NCBI GenBank assembly: GCA_036925085.1
Contig: JAUPFP010000011.1
Coordinates: 2,383,797-2,447,796 of the forward strand
DNA: 64,000 nucleotides
Direction: 5' to 3'
Origin: Brachycybe producta
Lineage: Eukaryota; Arthropoda; Diplopoda; Playtdesmida; Andrognathidae
Shown here: piece after piece, positions 34,833 to 45,659 of the stretch
How positions within the stretch are numbered: position 1 is the first letter of the stretch
How the letters are laid out: each line of letters starts with the position of its first letter
The notes under the pieces: generated by a model
Databases searched by the model: none
The model's input: only the letters and a program-made list of their open reading frames with translations
Told to the model about the DNA's origin: nothing
Made by a program: the position numbers and the translations under genes

Positions 34833-35277
34833 TATAGTGTCATCCTTATACTAGATGAACTTCATTAAGAATCACTGGCAAACCAATGAGCTGAACACAG
34901 TGTTGTCCTTCTCGTATGATTGCAAGCTGCAGAGAACTGAACATTGTTAGACAAATGATGAGAATTTTTTTGTTGTTAAAAATTCTCATCTTTCTTTACA
35001 AATGTATTTAGACCAGAATTGGGCAACCTAAAGTATTTTTCGAATGAAGTGTGATGAAATGAAATACGCCAATATAAGTAAAATTTGGCACATAGTGTTG
35101 TTGGTTGAAAATTAAACCTCTCATAAAAAACATATCATTCAGTGCACCTGGTGTCTAGAATCCGCAATGTTAGTGCAAAGAAATTGATGCTGTGAACCAT
35201 CCATCTATTTAAATCAATACAAGCATATCACTTCATTGAATGATGTCACTCTTATGTGTATTAAGTCATGTTCTGCC
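34833..35277. other. Non-coding DNA
   Basis: GAGAATTTTTTTGTTGTTAAAAATTCTC forms a small hairpin at 34959-34987. Nothing else recognised. Confidence 0.35.
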
Positions 35278-35615
35278 TTGGGTTTTGGCCCATTTTTTCG
35301 AATTTTAAAAATTCTTGAATCCCTGTGATTTTATAAGCTTTTTGGAACTTTTGGGGCCAGTTGAGTGCTCCTGAGGTATTTTTAGAGCTTTTACATAATT
35401 TAAATATTATTCGGCTTTTGGTGGTTTTTTTAAAAAAAGCCAAAGCGTTGGTTTTTGGCCCATTTTTTCGAATTTTAAAAATTCTTCAATTTTTGTGCTT
35501 TTCAAAGCTGTTGGGGACTTCTGGAGCCAGTTGAGCACTCTCCTGAGGTATTTTTTAGAGCTTTTAGAGCATTTAAATATTTTTCGACTTTTGGCCTTTT
35601 TTTAAAAAAAAAAAG
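35278..35615. repeat. Tandem dimer of a ~175-bp unit
   Basis: GGTTTTTGGCCCATTTTTTC starts each unit (about 35281 and 35452), and GCCAGTTGAG, CTCCTGAGGTATTTTT, AGAGCTTTTA and TTTTAAAAAAA-GCC follow at the same spacing. Nucleosome-length units suggest a satellite remnant, but only two copies are here. Confidence 0.88.
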
Positions 35616-36421
35616 CCAAGTCTATAGACTTGGTTAGTCTGAGCTGAATTGAATTCATCTTCAGATGCTGAATAATATGATAAATACTTCACCTTAAGAT
35701 TTGATACCTCTCCCCCCCCCCAATTGACACATAAAAGAAAATTGACATGATATTTATGGGCTTTTTTAGTTTGCAACTTAAAAGTTTATACACTTATTTT
35801 TTTTATTATAAAAAAAGTTCAATTGTAAAAAAGAGAACGAAAAAAAAAATGGCTAATGGATTTTGCGTCCATTTATTATACATTCTATATTGACTGACGC
35901 TAAAAGGGCAGTGGATTTATCGCCAACTTGTCATATAAAAGAAACCTATTTTATTTTTGCATAAAATCAGTACAAATTTAGTAGTTGTATAAAAATAAAA
36001 TATCTATCGGTAGGCCTAACTTTACAACAACAAAAAATAAGAAAGGAAGAAAGAAAGGGATGAGGAAAAGGGGCAAAAGTTCTGATTTTCAGAATTGAAT
36101 AACCAATGAAGGATGGACACTAAACTACAAATACTGTAGGAAGAAAAAAAAAATGATAAAAAAAATCAATTCTAGTTTCTATTGAGCAGTGGAAAAAATG
36201 ATAAAAGAAGAAAAAAGAATAAGAAAACTTTGGTCGTCTTCCTTATGCACATCCAACTGAGGTCAACTACTGACCAGTCACGTTATTTGTCAGAACTGAC
36301 CAATAAAAGTATGGAGAAAAAAACTCAAGTATATTATGACCACTTGAAGGGAATATAAAAGTTGAAAATAAAATATATGTGAACAACTTTTCGTTTGGTT
36401 TGAAACAAATTTCATTTTAGA
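35616..36421. other. Non-coding AT-rich DNA
   Basis: Poly-A and GAAAG-rich stretches; no gene or repeat partner recognised. Confidence 0.3.
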
Positions 36422-36765
36422 CTAGTGGGGTAACCCGTCATAAATGACGGGAGCAAAATTCAGAGGCAATTGTGCGCATGCGCGTCGTTTTTTTTTACTC
36501 CTTTCATTTCAATTTCAGTCACCCCCTCCCACTTTTCTCTCTCTCTCTCCCCTTCTACACTTTCCAAACTTTTCCCCTCACCCCCTCCCATCTTTCTCTC
36601 TCCCCCCCTTCTACACTTTCCAAAGGAAAAGTTCAACATATAGTTGACCTTGAGAAAAAAAAACGGTTCATTTATTCAAATTTATATAAATTCCGACATG
36701 CTTCAATGGTTTTTGTTACTCCACACACACAAACAGACCTGGGATATTATATATATATAATAATT
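36422..36765 (-). mobile_element. Helitron copy, CT-rich subfamily
   Basis: Intact 3' end: CTAG at 36422-36425 with host A before it and a perfect CCCGTCATAAATGACGGG hairpin. NRF1-like site 36473-36484; CT-rich part duplicated; helicase relic partly deleted; border GACCTGGGATATTATATATA. Very similar to the copy at 23430. Confidence 0.92.
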
Positions 36766-37919
36766 ATTGAAGTGTTGCGAGCTTGCTGGGACTAGGACTG
36801 GCTACAAAATTCTAGGTCGCCAATATTCGGCATCGTCGCTTCGTCTCCCTTACAATATTTATTTTTTTTAGTTGCGAGCGTAGCGAGCCAAAAAAAATCA
36901 GCAACATTTTTTTTTTTCAATATAGCACCCATACATGTAAACACGTATGAAATCGAAGCAGTTTTTAAATTTTTGTAAATGTAAATTCACATTTGACAGT
37001 TACGAAAGAGGTTCTCGAGGTCCATCCAATTTTGAGGAAGTTCCCGAGGGCTTCACGATTTTCTATATGCTTCTTAGCTTTGAGTCGCTCCCAAATGGCC
37101 TTCCAGTTTTGAGAGATTTTTGGATGCCTCGCAGTTTCAAGAACATCCTAACGCCTTCACAATTTTGTTAAGCTCCTGTAGGGTTGTTTATCCTGTAACT
37201 TTTTTTTAAATTTTCAATACAGTATAGTTAGAACTACATATTTTAATGTGCTGTTAATAATTAGCTTAAATTACAAAAATCTAGGTGTTATAGTTTTTTT
37301 TTTTGAAACACATTACGTGCACCACTCGACAGTGTATGAAAGTAAATGTTTGACGCACCGGCACCCGGAAGGACCCGCGCAGGTGGCATTTGCCGCCCTG
37401 TCACTCGGGCCAGTACGACCCTGCGAGCTTGAGCGTCGCGCTTATTTGCTATCCACTCTCCTTGCAAACGCGATTTCTCATCAACAACTCGGCCGATTTT
37501 TTTAATGAGATTTTGAACATATAGCTAGAACTAAACAGGTGTCAGGGGGTCGTGACGAAGGCCGAAATTTTAAAACTTTCATCTGTGTCCCCGAGATATA
37601 GACGAGATCAAAGGTCATAGTGCTAAGTAAACCTATGGAGAAAACCATTTTATTTTTTTTAACTTTCGCGGTCTGTTTTCCCAAAACTTCCTTTTATTTC
37701 ATTTTAGTATTAATATAAGGACGAGATTAATAGTTGAACACATATAGACAAATCGACGTAAATATCAGCATCTCGTCGATCAGTCTGAAACAAGTCAGAA
37801 TCAATTTTCTTCGTCGAATATTCTGTAATGCGTACTTTGTTCATATCTACTTTCATGGGCGCCCCCGCACATAGGGGCAATCTTTTAAGGTTTTAATTAG
37901 GCTTGCCACCCGTCCTCTT
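36766..37919. other. Non-coding DNA with a short irregular repeat
   Basis: At 37010-37165 phrases of the type CCTTCCAGTTTTGAGAGATT / GCTTCACGATTTTCTATAT recur at ~40-bp intervals. GTTGCGAGCGTAGCGAGCC lies at 36863. 37375-37425 shares GGCATTTGCCGCC and CCAGTACGACCCTG with 1880-1916. No gene. Confidence 0.4.
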
Positions 37920-38235
37920 GGGACTGGCTCACTACAGCTATCTGGGTCACTACAGCTACCTGGGTCACTACAGCTACCAGGGTTACTACAGCTACCAAAA
38001 ATATATAGACCTTTTTTATCAAAATGTTTAGTTTAGGTTAGATTCGGTTCGGTTAGGTTTCATTAGGTAAGGTAAGGTTAGGTTTCATTAGGTAAGGTTC
38101 GGTTAGGTTTCTTTAGGTAAGGTTCGGTTAGGAAGAAAGGGTTATATTTTTTTTTTGGTAGCTGTAGTGACCCAAGTAGCTGTTCTCCACCTAGTAACTC
38201 TTGTGAGCCTTGGTAGCTGTAGTGACCCCCAACCG
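37920..38235. repeat. Foldback with TTAGG-like core
   Basis: Left arm (37930-38004) has four CACTACAGCTACC-type repeats; right arm (38156-38230) has GGTAGCTGTAGTGACCC twice in the opposite orientation. Between them ~100 bp (38028-38130) consist of degenerate TTAGGT/TAAGGTTCGG units. The layout matches the (CCTAA)7 foldback at 29.7 kb. Confidence 0.8.
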
Positions 38236-38389
38236 TCTGCTTTTGTGGAGGACAGTCCTCCATTCAGAAGAAATGTCCTCCGTTCTCCACGAAGGCAAAA
38301 ATGTCCTTCACACAAATGTTATAAAAACTTAAATACGTTTTATTTGTTTTAACCAAAACAAATCGTTTTTCTATTGGTTGAATGTTAAA

Positions 38390-39015
38390 AAAAAATGTTA
38401 ATTTTTAAAATAGAGTCGCGGCATTATGTTTATTTTTTATATTTAAAGTTGTCCAATATTAAGTCATCAAAGTGCAATGCGCATCTTAAATATATGCTGA
38501 TCGAGTGATAGAATGACAAAAAATTGGTAAATGTGGTTAAATTTTTAAAAACCAATTTTAAAATCGCGAATTTCTAACTCTTATGTGTTAAACTCCATTA
38601 AGTACGCCCAAATAAGAAAAAAATCCATTAAAATGCTCGTGAAAATACGTAAAAATAATTTTAAAAAACGAGAAAAAAATCAGCACGTGCGCCAATGTGT
38701 TGGCTTCACTGTGGTTTTTAAAAATTATTTTTTTAGGTATTTTTACGAGTTTTTTATGGGAAAATTCGAAATTCGCCATTTTGAAATAGTTTTTAAAAAT
38801 ATAACCGAACTTACCAATTGTTTGTCTTTCTATCACTCGACCAGCTTATATTTAAGGTTCACATTGCAATTTGAAAAATTAAAATTGGACAACTTTAAAT
38901 ATAAAAAATAAACATATTGCCGCAACTATGTATTTGAAAAATTAACATTTTTTCTTTAACATTGGGTCAATGGGCTCAATAGAAAAACGAGGCTAGCACT
39001 CTTTGCGGAGATTTT
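38390..39015. mobile_element. Palindromic element R5, both arms
   Basis: Arms meet near 38690. ATGTTTATTTTTTATATTTA, AGTTGTCCAAT, ATATGCTGATCGAGTGATAG, AATTGGTAA and CGAATTTC appear, then recur as reverse complements in reverse order (for example CTATCACTCGACCAGC at 38830). Outer right end has GAGGCTAGCACTC. A half copy is at 20535-21300. No ORF beyond AT-rich frames. Confidence 0.87.
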
Positions 39016-39262
39016 TCGAATCCACTCTTCCAGCCGAGGTGCGATATATGTGTTGGAAAAGTTTTAGGCCTGATAACTTGACAACTTCTCATTGAAGAAG
39101 AATATGCATTATTAAAAAAAAACGAGAGTAGGAATGAACAAAAGGATTCATGGATCTCTCTCTGTCTCTTTCATACTCTACACTGTATTAAGTGTACATT
39201 ACATTGATCTACATTAAGAGTCACTAGATACATTGTGAACCTATGTGGCAAAGTCTATATAT

Positions 39263-39265
<3 letters not shown>

Positions 39266-39331
<66 letters not shown>
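39266..39331. repeat. (TA)n microsatellite
   Basis: About 66 bases of uninterrupted TA. The poly-Tyr/Ile frame across it is spurious. Confidence 0.95.
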
Positions 39332-39334
<3 letters not shown>

Positions 39335-39960
39335 GTATAAGATAGGTTCCTCCTCATACATGTTTGATCGCCTTGAGCTTTTCATATACTTTGAATGGGT
39401 TAAGTCATGCGAAGCAACAAAAAAAAAGTAGCGCAAAGAACGAAAATGTCAAATATTGACGCAATAACTTCTTCCAACAATCTATGCTTTCTTTCCCTCA
39501 AAAAAAAAGAAATCTTCTCTGTTCTGTCCATAGCCTTTCTAGTATAAAAAAACCACTACATGAAGATGAAGAAAAAAGAGAAAGAAAGAAAAAAAAATCA
39601 CAAGTCAAAATCTATGTTGAATAAAAAAAATACAGTATTTTCTTGCAATCAGTAAGGTCTTCCTCTCGGTCTTTCTTTCTCTAACTGGCCAATTTCGATT
39701 TTGACTTTTATGTTTCATTTCCCTTTTGTATACGTTCGTTATTTCCATTTTATTCTCTTTGCAATGATTATCGAAATAGCTCGATATATTTTATACGAGT
39801 CAATAGTTTTTATTTGGGCAGAAAAAAAAGGGGTAATTTCATTGCAAATACATTATGTAATATTTTACGATTCAAAGATAAACCTCCTCCCCCTCCCTCA
39901 CCTCCTTTTTTGTTGCCCCTTTGAAACTTAAAGTGAGCAATCACTGCTAGCAACCATCAT
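39332..39960. other. Non-coding DNA
   Basis: A/T- and pyrimidine-rich; nothing recognised. Confidence 0.3.
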
Positions 39961-39968
39961 CAAACACT

Positions 39969-40018
39969 AAACAGGAACACACTGGTAATATTATACTGTA
40001 TTACCAGTGTTCCTGTTT
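39969..40018. repeat. Strong hairpin
   Basis: AAACAGGAACACACTGGTAA pairs with TTACCAGTGTTCCTGTTT with one 2-base bulge and an 8-base loop. It could be a miniature foldback remnant or, if transcribed, a small hairpin RNA. Confidence 0.85.
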
Positions 40019-40072
40019 AATGTTTCATGGTAGTTATTATTAAGTTTCAAGGTATGTAGGATATGTAAGGTG

Positions 40073-40279
40073 ACAGGTAATTAGAAAACGGGATGAACAG
40101 AAGTTGGGTCCGCCTTTTTTATGGCGAACAGCAACTTCTAATTGGTTTGTTGTGTGGTTCGACGTCACCTGCTCCGCCCTTTTCAACGTCGAACCACACA
40201 ACAAACCAATTAGAAGTTGCCAGTCGCCATAAAAAAACGCGGAGCCAACTTCTGTTCATCCCGTTTTTTAATTGCCTGC
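40073..40279. mobile_element. Palindromic MITE with 10-bp target duplication
   Basis: ATGTAAGGTG lies directly before (40063-40072) and after (40280-40289) a 207-bp near-palindrome. Arms run ACAGGTAATTAGAAAACGGG ... and contain GAACAGAAGTTGG, TCCGCC, AACTTCTAATTGGTTTGTTG and GTTCGACGTC. The 10-bp duplication and long inverted ends are Mutator-like; no transposase is present. Best-preserved member of this MITE family in the window. Confidence 0.95.
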
Positions 40280-40289
40280 ATGTAAGGTG

Positions 40290-40544
40290 TGCTCATATTG
40301 CTAGGAAGCCCCGCCCCAAAGAAGAGGCGACGCCATATCAAAACGTCACAAGATTAAGGTGTTTTTTATTTCTTTATGTTTTTCCGTATTTCACACACAC
40401 TGAAAACAACGGTTTTGTGGTTGACTTGCGGTTAATTGTTTTTTTTAATGTGTTTATTGTTTTTAATGTGTTAGTTGTTTGATATGTGAATTAAACAAAA
40501 CAACACATGTTATAATAAAATATAATATCGAATAAAATATTATA
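40290..40544. other. Short non-coding gap
   Basis: A GCCCCGCCCC patch at 40309 precedes T-rich DNA; no feature assigned. Confidence 0.3.
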
Positions 40545-41119
40545 TATATAATATCCCAGATCTGTGTATGTGTGCGTGTGTGTGGAGTAACACTGCACAA
40601 AACCCTTGAAGCACGTCAGAATTTATATAAATTTAAATAAATGAAGAAATGAACAGCTTTTTTTTTCTCAAGGTCAACTATATGTTGCACCCTTCCCATC
40701 CAAGAACCCCATGATATTAAATTGGAGAGGGGAAAAGGTTGGAAAGTGTAGTAGGGGGAGAGAGAAAAAAAATAGAGGGGGAAAAAGTGGGAGGGGGTGA
40801 CTGAAATTGAAATGAAAGGAGTAAAAAGAAAGAACAAATGACGCGCATGCGCACACCAGAGAAAATGAAAAGCTCATTTTCTCTTTCAAATGTAAAAAAG
40901 GAGAGGGGATAATAGCAAAATTATACTAGAATTTATTACAGGCAACTGTGCCCAGCATTAGAATTTCTTTTGCTCCGCCCTTTTATTAACGTCATCAATT
41001 TTTAATTGGTTTGTTACTTGGTCTGATGTCATAAAAGGGCGGAGGAAAAGAAATTCTAATGCTGGGCACAATTGCCTGTGAATTTGGCTCCCATCATTTA
41101 TGATGGGTTACCCCACTAG
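40545..41119 (+). mobile_element. Most complete Helitron of the CT-rich subfamily
   Basis: Reading forward: TA-rich 5' border and CCCAGATCTGTGTATG start, helicase relic CTCAAGGTCAACTATATGTT (40666-40720), GGAGAGGGGAAAAGG purine-rich stretch, NRF1-like site (40842-40853), block AATGAAAAGCTCATTTTCTC, nested MITE (40938-41079), then CCCATCATTTATGATGGG hairpin (with paired C/T changes) and CTAG (41116-41119) before host T. The hairpin arms have changed together, keeping the stem. Confidence 0.92.
40938..41079. mobile_element. Short palindromic MITE nested in Helitron
   Basis: Inverted ends ACAGGCAACTGTGCCCAGCA and TGCTGGGCACAATTGCCTGT. It splits the sequence AGAATTTGGCTCCC of the simple Helitron, with GAATTT repeated on both sides as what is left of the target duplication. 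Confidence 0.9.
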
Positions 41120-41121
41120 TA

Positions 41122-42026
41122 TTATTATTACAATTACAATTAGTACTCTGCTAGCAGCCAAATAGGCCTATGGCAGAGGGACATAAAAGTCCATATGCAG
41201 CATTAAGCATTGTCAAATACATATATAAAAACAAAATGAATATACAAATGTCAGTCCCACAAAACAAAATTATCCCCATTCACCACTGACTCAGGAAGAG
41301 CGTTCCATTGTCTTATAACTCTAGGAAAAAAAGACCAATAATATGAATCTGTCCTAGCAAAAATCTCCCTAATTTTTTTTAGAGTGGTCAGCCCTGCTCA
41401 TATATAATGCTTTATGAATATCACTGGACTGCGGTTTAGGACAATCACCACGTGTAATTTTCCCAAACAATTTCAAACTTAATTCAGCCCTGTGATGTGC
41501 CAAACTATGCCATTGTAGCACTGACAGCATCTCAGTGACACTGTCTGTAAATTTGTGCCTGCCACAAACAAACCTAGCTGCCTTACACTGAACCATTTCA
41601 ACTGAATGAGTGTGTATGACAGAATGAGGATTCCATACACTACAGCAATACTCAAGATGAGGCTGAACCAATGCTTGATAGGCAATAGTTTTGACTAAAA
41701 CAAAGCATTTGTAGAGTTTTCCCAGTAACACTATCAATGTGTTTTTTTCCAAGAAAGGTCATCTGTCATTGTAACCCCCAAGTACTTATAACACTGGACA
41801 CTCCAAAGAATAGTGTCATTCATACTATAATTGAACATAATTGGATTTCTACCCCGAGTTAGGCTCATAATGCTACACTTCCCCTCATTCAACTGAAGTT
41901 GCCATGTATTACACCATCCCTCAAATGCCTTCATGTCTAGAGCTAATGTTTCACAGTCTTGGATACCACCAACCTCTTTGTAAATTAGAGTATCATCAGC
42001 AAATAGTCTACAATTGCTGCCATTAT
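41122..42026 (-). pseudogene. L2-like LINE, 5'-truncated
   Basis: On the minus strand it encodes, in order, NCRLFADDTLIYKEVGGIQD (reverse-transcriptase catalytic box, near 42010), WCNTWQLQLNEGKCSIMSLT (41880-41940), CYKYLGVTMTDDLSWKK (41750-41800), TIAYQALVQPHLEYCCSVWN (41640-41700) and AARFVCGRHKFTDSVTEMLS (41520-41580). It is closely related to the copy at 18-19 kb. A short deletion near 41700-41715 and a frame change at ~41740 inactivate it. Its AT-rich 3' tail (TTATTATTACAATTACAATT region) abuts the Helitron end at 41119. Confidence 0.92.
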
Positions 42027-42095
42027 ATTATTGTTACAATTACAATTACAAAAAGAACTCTGCTAGCAGCCAAATAGGCCTATAGCAGAGGGACA
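42027..42095 (-). repeat. Second L2-like 3' end, very short
   Basis: GTCCCTCTGCTATAGGCCTA and GGCTGCTAGCAGAGTT in reverse orientation, followed by a TTGTAATTGTAATTGTAA tail: a severely truncated copy immediately beside the larger one. Confidence 0.82.
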
Positions 42096-42147
42096 TAATA
42101 ATATACCAATAACAATATTATTACAGGCTCGTGTTATTATTATAATA

Positions 42148-42430
42148 CTAGTGGGGCAACCCGTCGCAAATGAGGGCAGCCGAATTCCAGTTTAATTTTG
42201 CTACTAAAATTATTTAACTAATTTAATTCAAATACTTGATAAGCACCTTACTATTGTTTGGGTTCTTGGATCGGGAGAGCACAACATAAAATTGACCATG
42301 AGAAAAAAAAAGCGGTTCATTTAAATTTAAATATATTAGGGCGTGCTTAAACGTTTTTGTCCTTGTTTGTACAGCATTAGAGACAGACAGGCAGACAGAC
42401 AAACAGAAAGACAAAGCTTAATATATATAT
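42148..42430 (-). mobile_element. Short Helitron copy (basic subfamily)
   Basis: CTAG at 42148-42151 with host A before it; the hairpin has diverged on both sides (CCCGTCGCAAATGAGGG) and is weakened. Compact layout: hairpin, AATTTTGCTACTAAAATTAT, helicase relic, TTTAAATTTAAA, ACGTTTTTGTCC TTGTTTGTAC and a GACAGACAGACAAACAG 5' region next to AATATATATA. It is one of two short, otherwise uninterrupted copies. Confidence 0.92.
42223..42321 (-). pseudogene. C-terminal relic of Helitron PIF1-like helicase
   Basis: The last ~32 codons read NEPLFFSHGQFYVVLSRSKN, then PNNSKVLIKYLN and a stop. SHGQ-x-YVA-x-SR is conserved motif VI of PIF1-type helicases as found at the end of Helitron Rep/helicase proteins. 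The remaining helicase and the Rep domain are absent; upstream codons are part of the element's 5' region. The phrase recurs with damage at ~6245, ~8870, ~9810 and ~53960, tying all these elements to one autonomous parent. Confidence 0.85.
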
Positions 42431-43481
42431 AAATTAATTAATATTATTATATATTGTATAATGCATGTATAACAAAAAATGTTAATAGAAAATGTTAGTT
42501 GTGTTATATGTTAATAAAAATATCGTAATAAATTATTGTTGTAATACATCATAATAATTTAATAAATATTCTGTAATGAAAAAAAAATCAATAGAAAACG
42601 TTTGACGTTTTTTTCGCAACTTTAAAATATTTCAAAACACTGATTTTGAACGTACATAACATTGACTGCAATCTGAGAATCTTGTGACGTCACAGAGCTG
42701 TTCAGGAAGGGCCTTTCCTATTGGCTAAACATGAGCCTACCCTTACCATACTCTGCAAACCTTGGTTAGGTTTGGCATTTGTTCAAATTGGCGCTCGTTA
42801 AGTTGCAGCCTCAAGTACAGAATTCCCGAAGTTCTCACATTTTCTTTAACCTATTATGCATGTCCATGTGTCATAAAATGGAAAAAAACGTCAGAGGATT
42901 CGGGGATTCTTTATTCGAGACAACTTAACATAAACACTTCAAGAATTATTGGTTTAATTTTCCGTCGTTAAAAGTTTAGTGGTTAATTTCTCTGCCAAAT
43001 TTGTAGTTTCTGCACATTTTGCAGAAGAATTCTTGGGTTTTTTTTTCATCTTGAAATTAACATTTCTATCTTCTAGCCTCACTCCGTTTGATACACACAT
43101 CCACCACAACTCTTGGCCTACATACTGTATACTGTACATTCAATGGAATAATAACAGGAAAAACATTAACTGGATTAACACACCCTAACGTATAGCGTGA
43201 TTCCACCACCATAAACACATTATAAACGCATAGAAATGCATTAACACTCCACAGCTTGTTATAGGTGTTTTATGATGCAAACTCACATTATCCTTAAAAA
43301 GGGTTACTTTTAAGCATGGTAGAGGCTAAAGATGTTTTATTTTACCCAAGAGTGTTATAAAGTATCATCTCTTTAAGAGGAATTTTTAAGAGCCTTTTAA
43401 AAGTTTGCTAGCTTCTTTAAAATTATTCAAATTTCTCAGAAGATTATCTACTGGTAGGACCTACTTTAAATGATAAATAAT

Positions 43482-43486
<5 letters not shown>
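42431..43486. other. Non-coding DNA
   Basis: No repeat partner or protein remnant recognised; frames at 42762-42971 and 42954-43188 lack motifs. Confidence 0.3.
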
Positions 43487-43540
<54 letters not shown>

Positions 43541-43620
43541 ATTTCTCTCTCTCTCCATCTCTCTCTCTTTCTCTCTCTCTCTCTCTATTTCTCTCTCTCT
43601 CTCTCTCTCTCTCTCCCTCT
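43487..43620. repeat. (CT)n microsatellite
   Basis: Nearly pure TCTC with scattered ATTTC and CCATC interruptions. A single MITE-like end CCAGTGGAAACAAGGC lies downstream at 43764. Confidence 0.95.
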
Positions 43621-44242
43621 AAAAAATTGTCATAAAATGGTCCTACTTTTTTTTTAAAAAAAAATATTCTTATAAAATGGCATTCATTTAACATATAGGT
43701 GGAAGCCACGGGTCTTCTGTTTTTGACCAGTTGAAATTTTCAAAAAGTTCAAATTTTAGACCCCAGTGGAAACAAGGCATTGCTATCACATTGAAGAATG
43801 AAACTTTGTTTAAGGATTGCTCAATAAAATAAGTTTTTTTTTATGTAGGAAGTTAGGAATCCTTATTTCAATATTTAACTTGAAGCTAAAAGACTAAGAT
43901 TCCTTTTTTTTTAAAAAAATTTGTGACTGAATAGATATTTATTTTGTTTTTGTCCTCCTAGATGGCGCTGCTGCAGAAGTCAATGCTATACTGCGTAGAT
44001 TTTTTTTTTTTTGAAAAATTTGCGCGTAAAGTTGTCAAGCTAACTTTGTAAAAACAACATTCTGAAGAAATTGAAATTGTTTTTAAAAACTAGAATGGAA
44101 GATTATGCTAAAAGTTTTTTCATAGCAATATCTTAAAACAGGGGATTCAAGGAACCCTATAGACATCCATTGCTTTAATATACGCTTTCACATATCACTC
44201 ATGTGTATGGTGTACTCGCACGGCATATACGGCACATGCGTG
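43621..44242. other. Non-coding DNA
   Basis: T-rich stretches; AGATGGCGCTGCTGC at 43960 is an isolated GC-richer patch. No gene recognised. Confidence 0.3.
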
Positions 44243-44485
44243 CATCTGAATGGCGTAACTTTTAAAGCGTGCAGTGTACACTGGAATGGAAGACATCCCT
44301 GCATTCAACACATATCTAGAGAGGCAATAAATTTTCGAAGTTACAAATCCATGAGGAATCATGGAAACACTTCAATGACGCCCACTCCCAAACTAATGTA
44401 ACTTTTGAAGCATGCATTGCACACTCTAAATAAAAACATCCCTGCATTCCACACTTTTCTGGGAATGCATCGATTCCAACAGTTC
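44243..44485. repeat. Imperfect direct duplication
   Basis: TAACTTTT(A/G)AAGC(G/A)TGCA is followed in both units by ACATCCCTGCATTC and then a -CACA-T-TCT-G-GA-GCA- segment; units start near 44253 and 44398 (spacing ~145 bp). Palindromic ACATGTGTATG/CACATGTGCG words follow at 44505-44560. Confidence 0.75.
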
Positions 44486-44589
44486 CACATCTACATACAC
44501 CCTGCACACACATGTGCGCATGTGTATGTAGATAAACACACATGTGTGTATGTACATAAACGTACATGACATAGTTACATGTGATGCGC

Positions 44590-45066
44590 ATGCGTTATTC
44601 ATGTATAATAATATAATGAGAATACGTCACATGTATTTTAATATACAAAAATAACAATAGAACATAGAAAGGAACATCCCTCCTAAATAATAGGAATAGT
44701 CCCCCTTTCAAACACTACAACTGAAAAGGAGGAAAAAATCTCGATTTTTTTTTAAAAAATTACGTTTTTAAAAAATCGAAGTTCATATATGAGATTACTC
44801 TAAAATTTCAATCGTCAGAATGTGTACATCATTTTAGGTCTGATGACATTTTGTTGTAGGTAGCCCCGTTTTCGAGTTGTTCGACCCACAAAAAATTATG
44901 ACCAAAACTTAAATTTTGTTTCTAAAAAATTCATAAAAAAATAACCCCTGGGTAAAATTTTCTGCTTTTTGTCAAGAGTATCATATTGACCCACTGAATC
45001 AAATAAAATATACTGCATGTCTTTATCTCATTCCGTTCTTGAGTTGTTCGACCCACAAACTCGGAG
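44590..45066. other. Non-coding DNA
   Basis: GAGTTGTTCGACCCACAAA occurs twice (44873 and 45042) in what seems to be an imperfect direct repeat of ~170 bp. Confidence 0.45.
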
Positions 45067-45212
45067 TTCCGAACATACGAACATATGTACATACATACAT
45101 ACAGACATACGAACATATGTACATACATACTTACGGACATACGAACATAAGTACATACATACTTACGGACATACGAACATATGTACTGTACATACGGACA
45201 TACAGACATCCT
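45067..45212. repeat. ACATACGAACATATGTACAT tandem repeat
   Basis: About four units of ~38 bp built of ACATA, GTACAT and TTACGGACATACGAACAT. It gives spurious Tyr/Val-rich frames on both strands. Confidence 0.9.
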
Positions 45213-45322
45213 TTTTTTGCCCCTTTTCTTGCATGATCCTATATACCTCCATTGCTCTAAACCGCGATGGAGGTCAAAAATAAAACATTTTATAGCAGTT
45301 TGAAAGGGACCACCCGTTGTTA

Positions 45323-45653
45323 AGGTGGGTTCACACAGAGTCCTACATTGGGCGAGAGCAGTACCGGTAGGCTAGCAGTAGTAATCACTACCTCATGTGA
45401 ACAAGTAAGGTCGTGCTCCCTCCAACCTGCTGGAGAGACAACGAATGCTTCAGTCATGAATTCGGCAAGTAAAAATGTCCGTGTACAATAATGAATAGTG
45501 CTGCCATTTGAACAATCACACGCGAGACAACGTTTGGCGACGGCAATAGATGGTCGTTGGAGAACTCCGTGTGAACTGGAAATGGTCGTGAACTCCGGTG
45601 GTAACATGCATATTATATTCTCACCCAATTCACGACTCCGTGTGAACCCACCT
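45323..45653. mobile_element. PIF/Harbinger-like MITE with TTA duplication
   Basis: AGGTGGGTTCACACAGAGTC (45323-) faces GACTCCGTGTGAACCCACCT (-45653); TTA flanks both sides (45320-45322, 45654-45656). A second CTCCGTGTGAAC occurs internally at 45564. The minus and plus frames across it are not protein-like. Confidence 0.92.
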
Positions 45654-45659
45654 TTAGGT

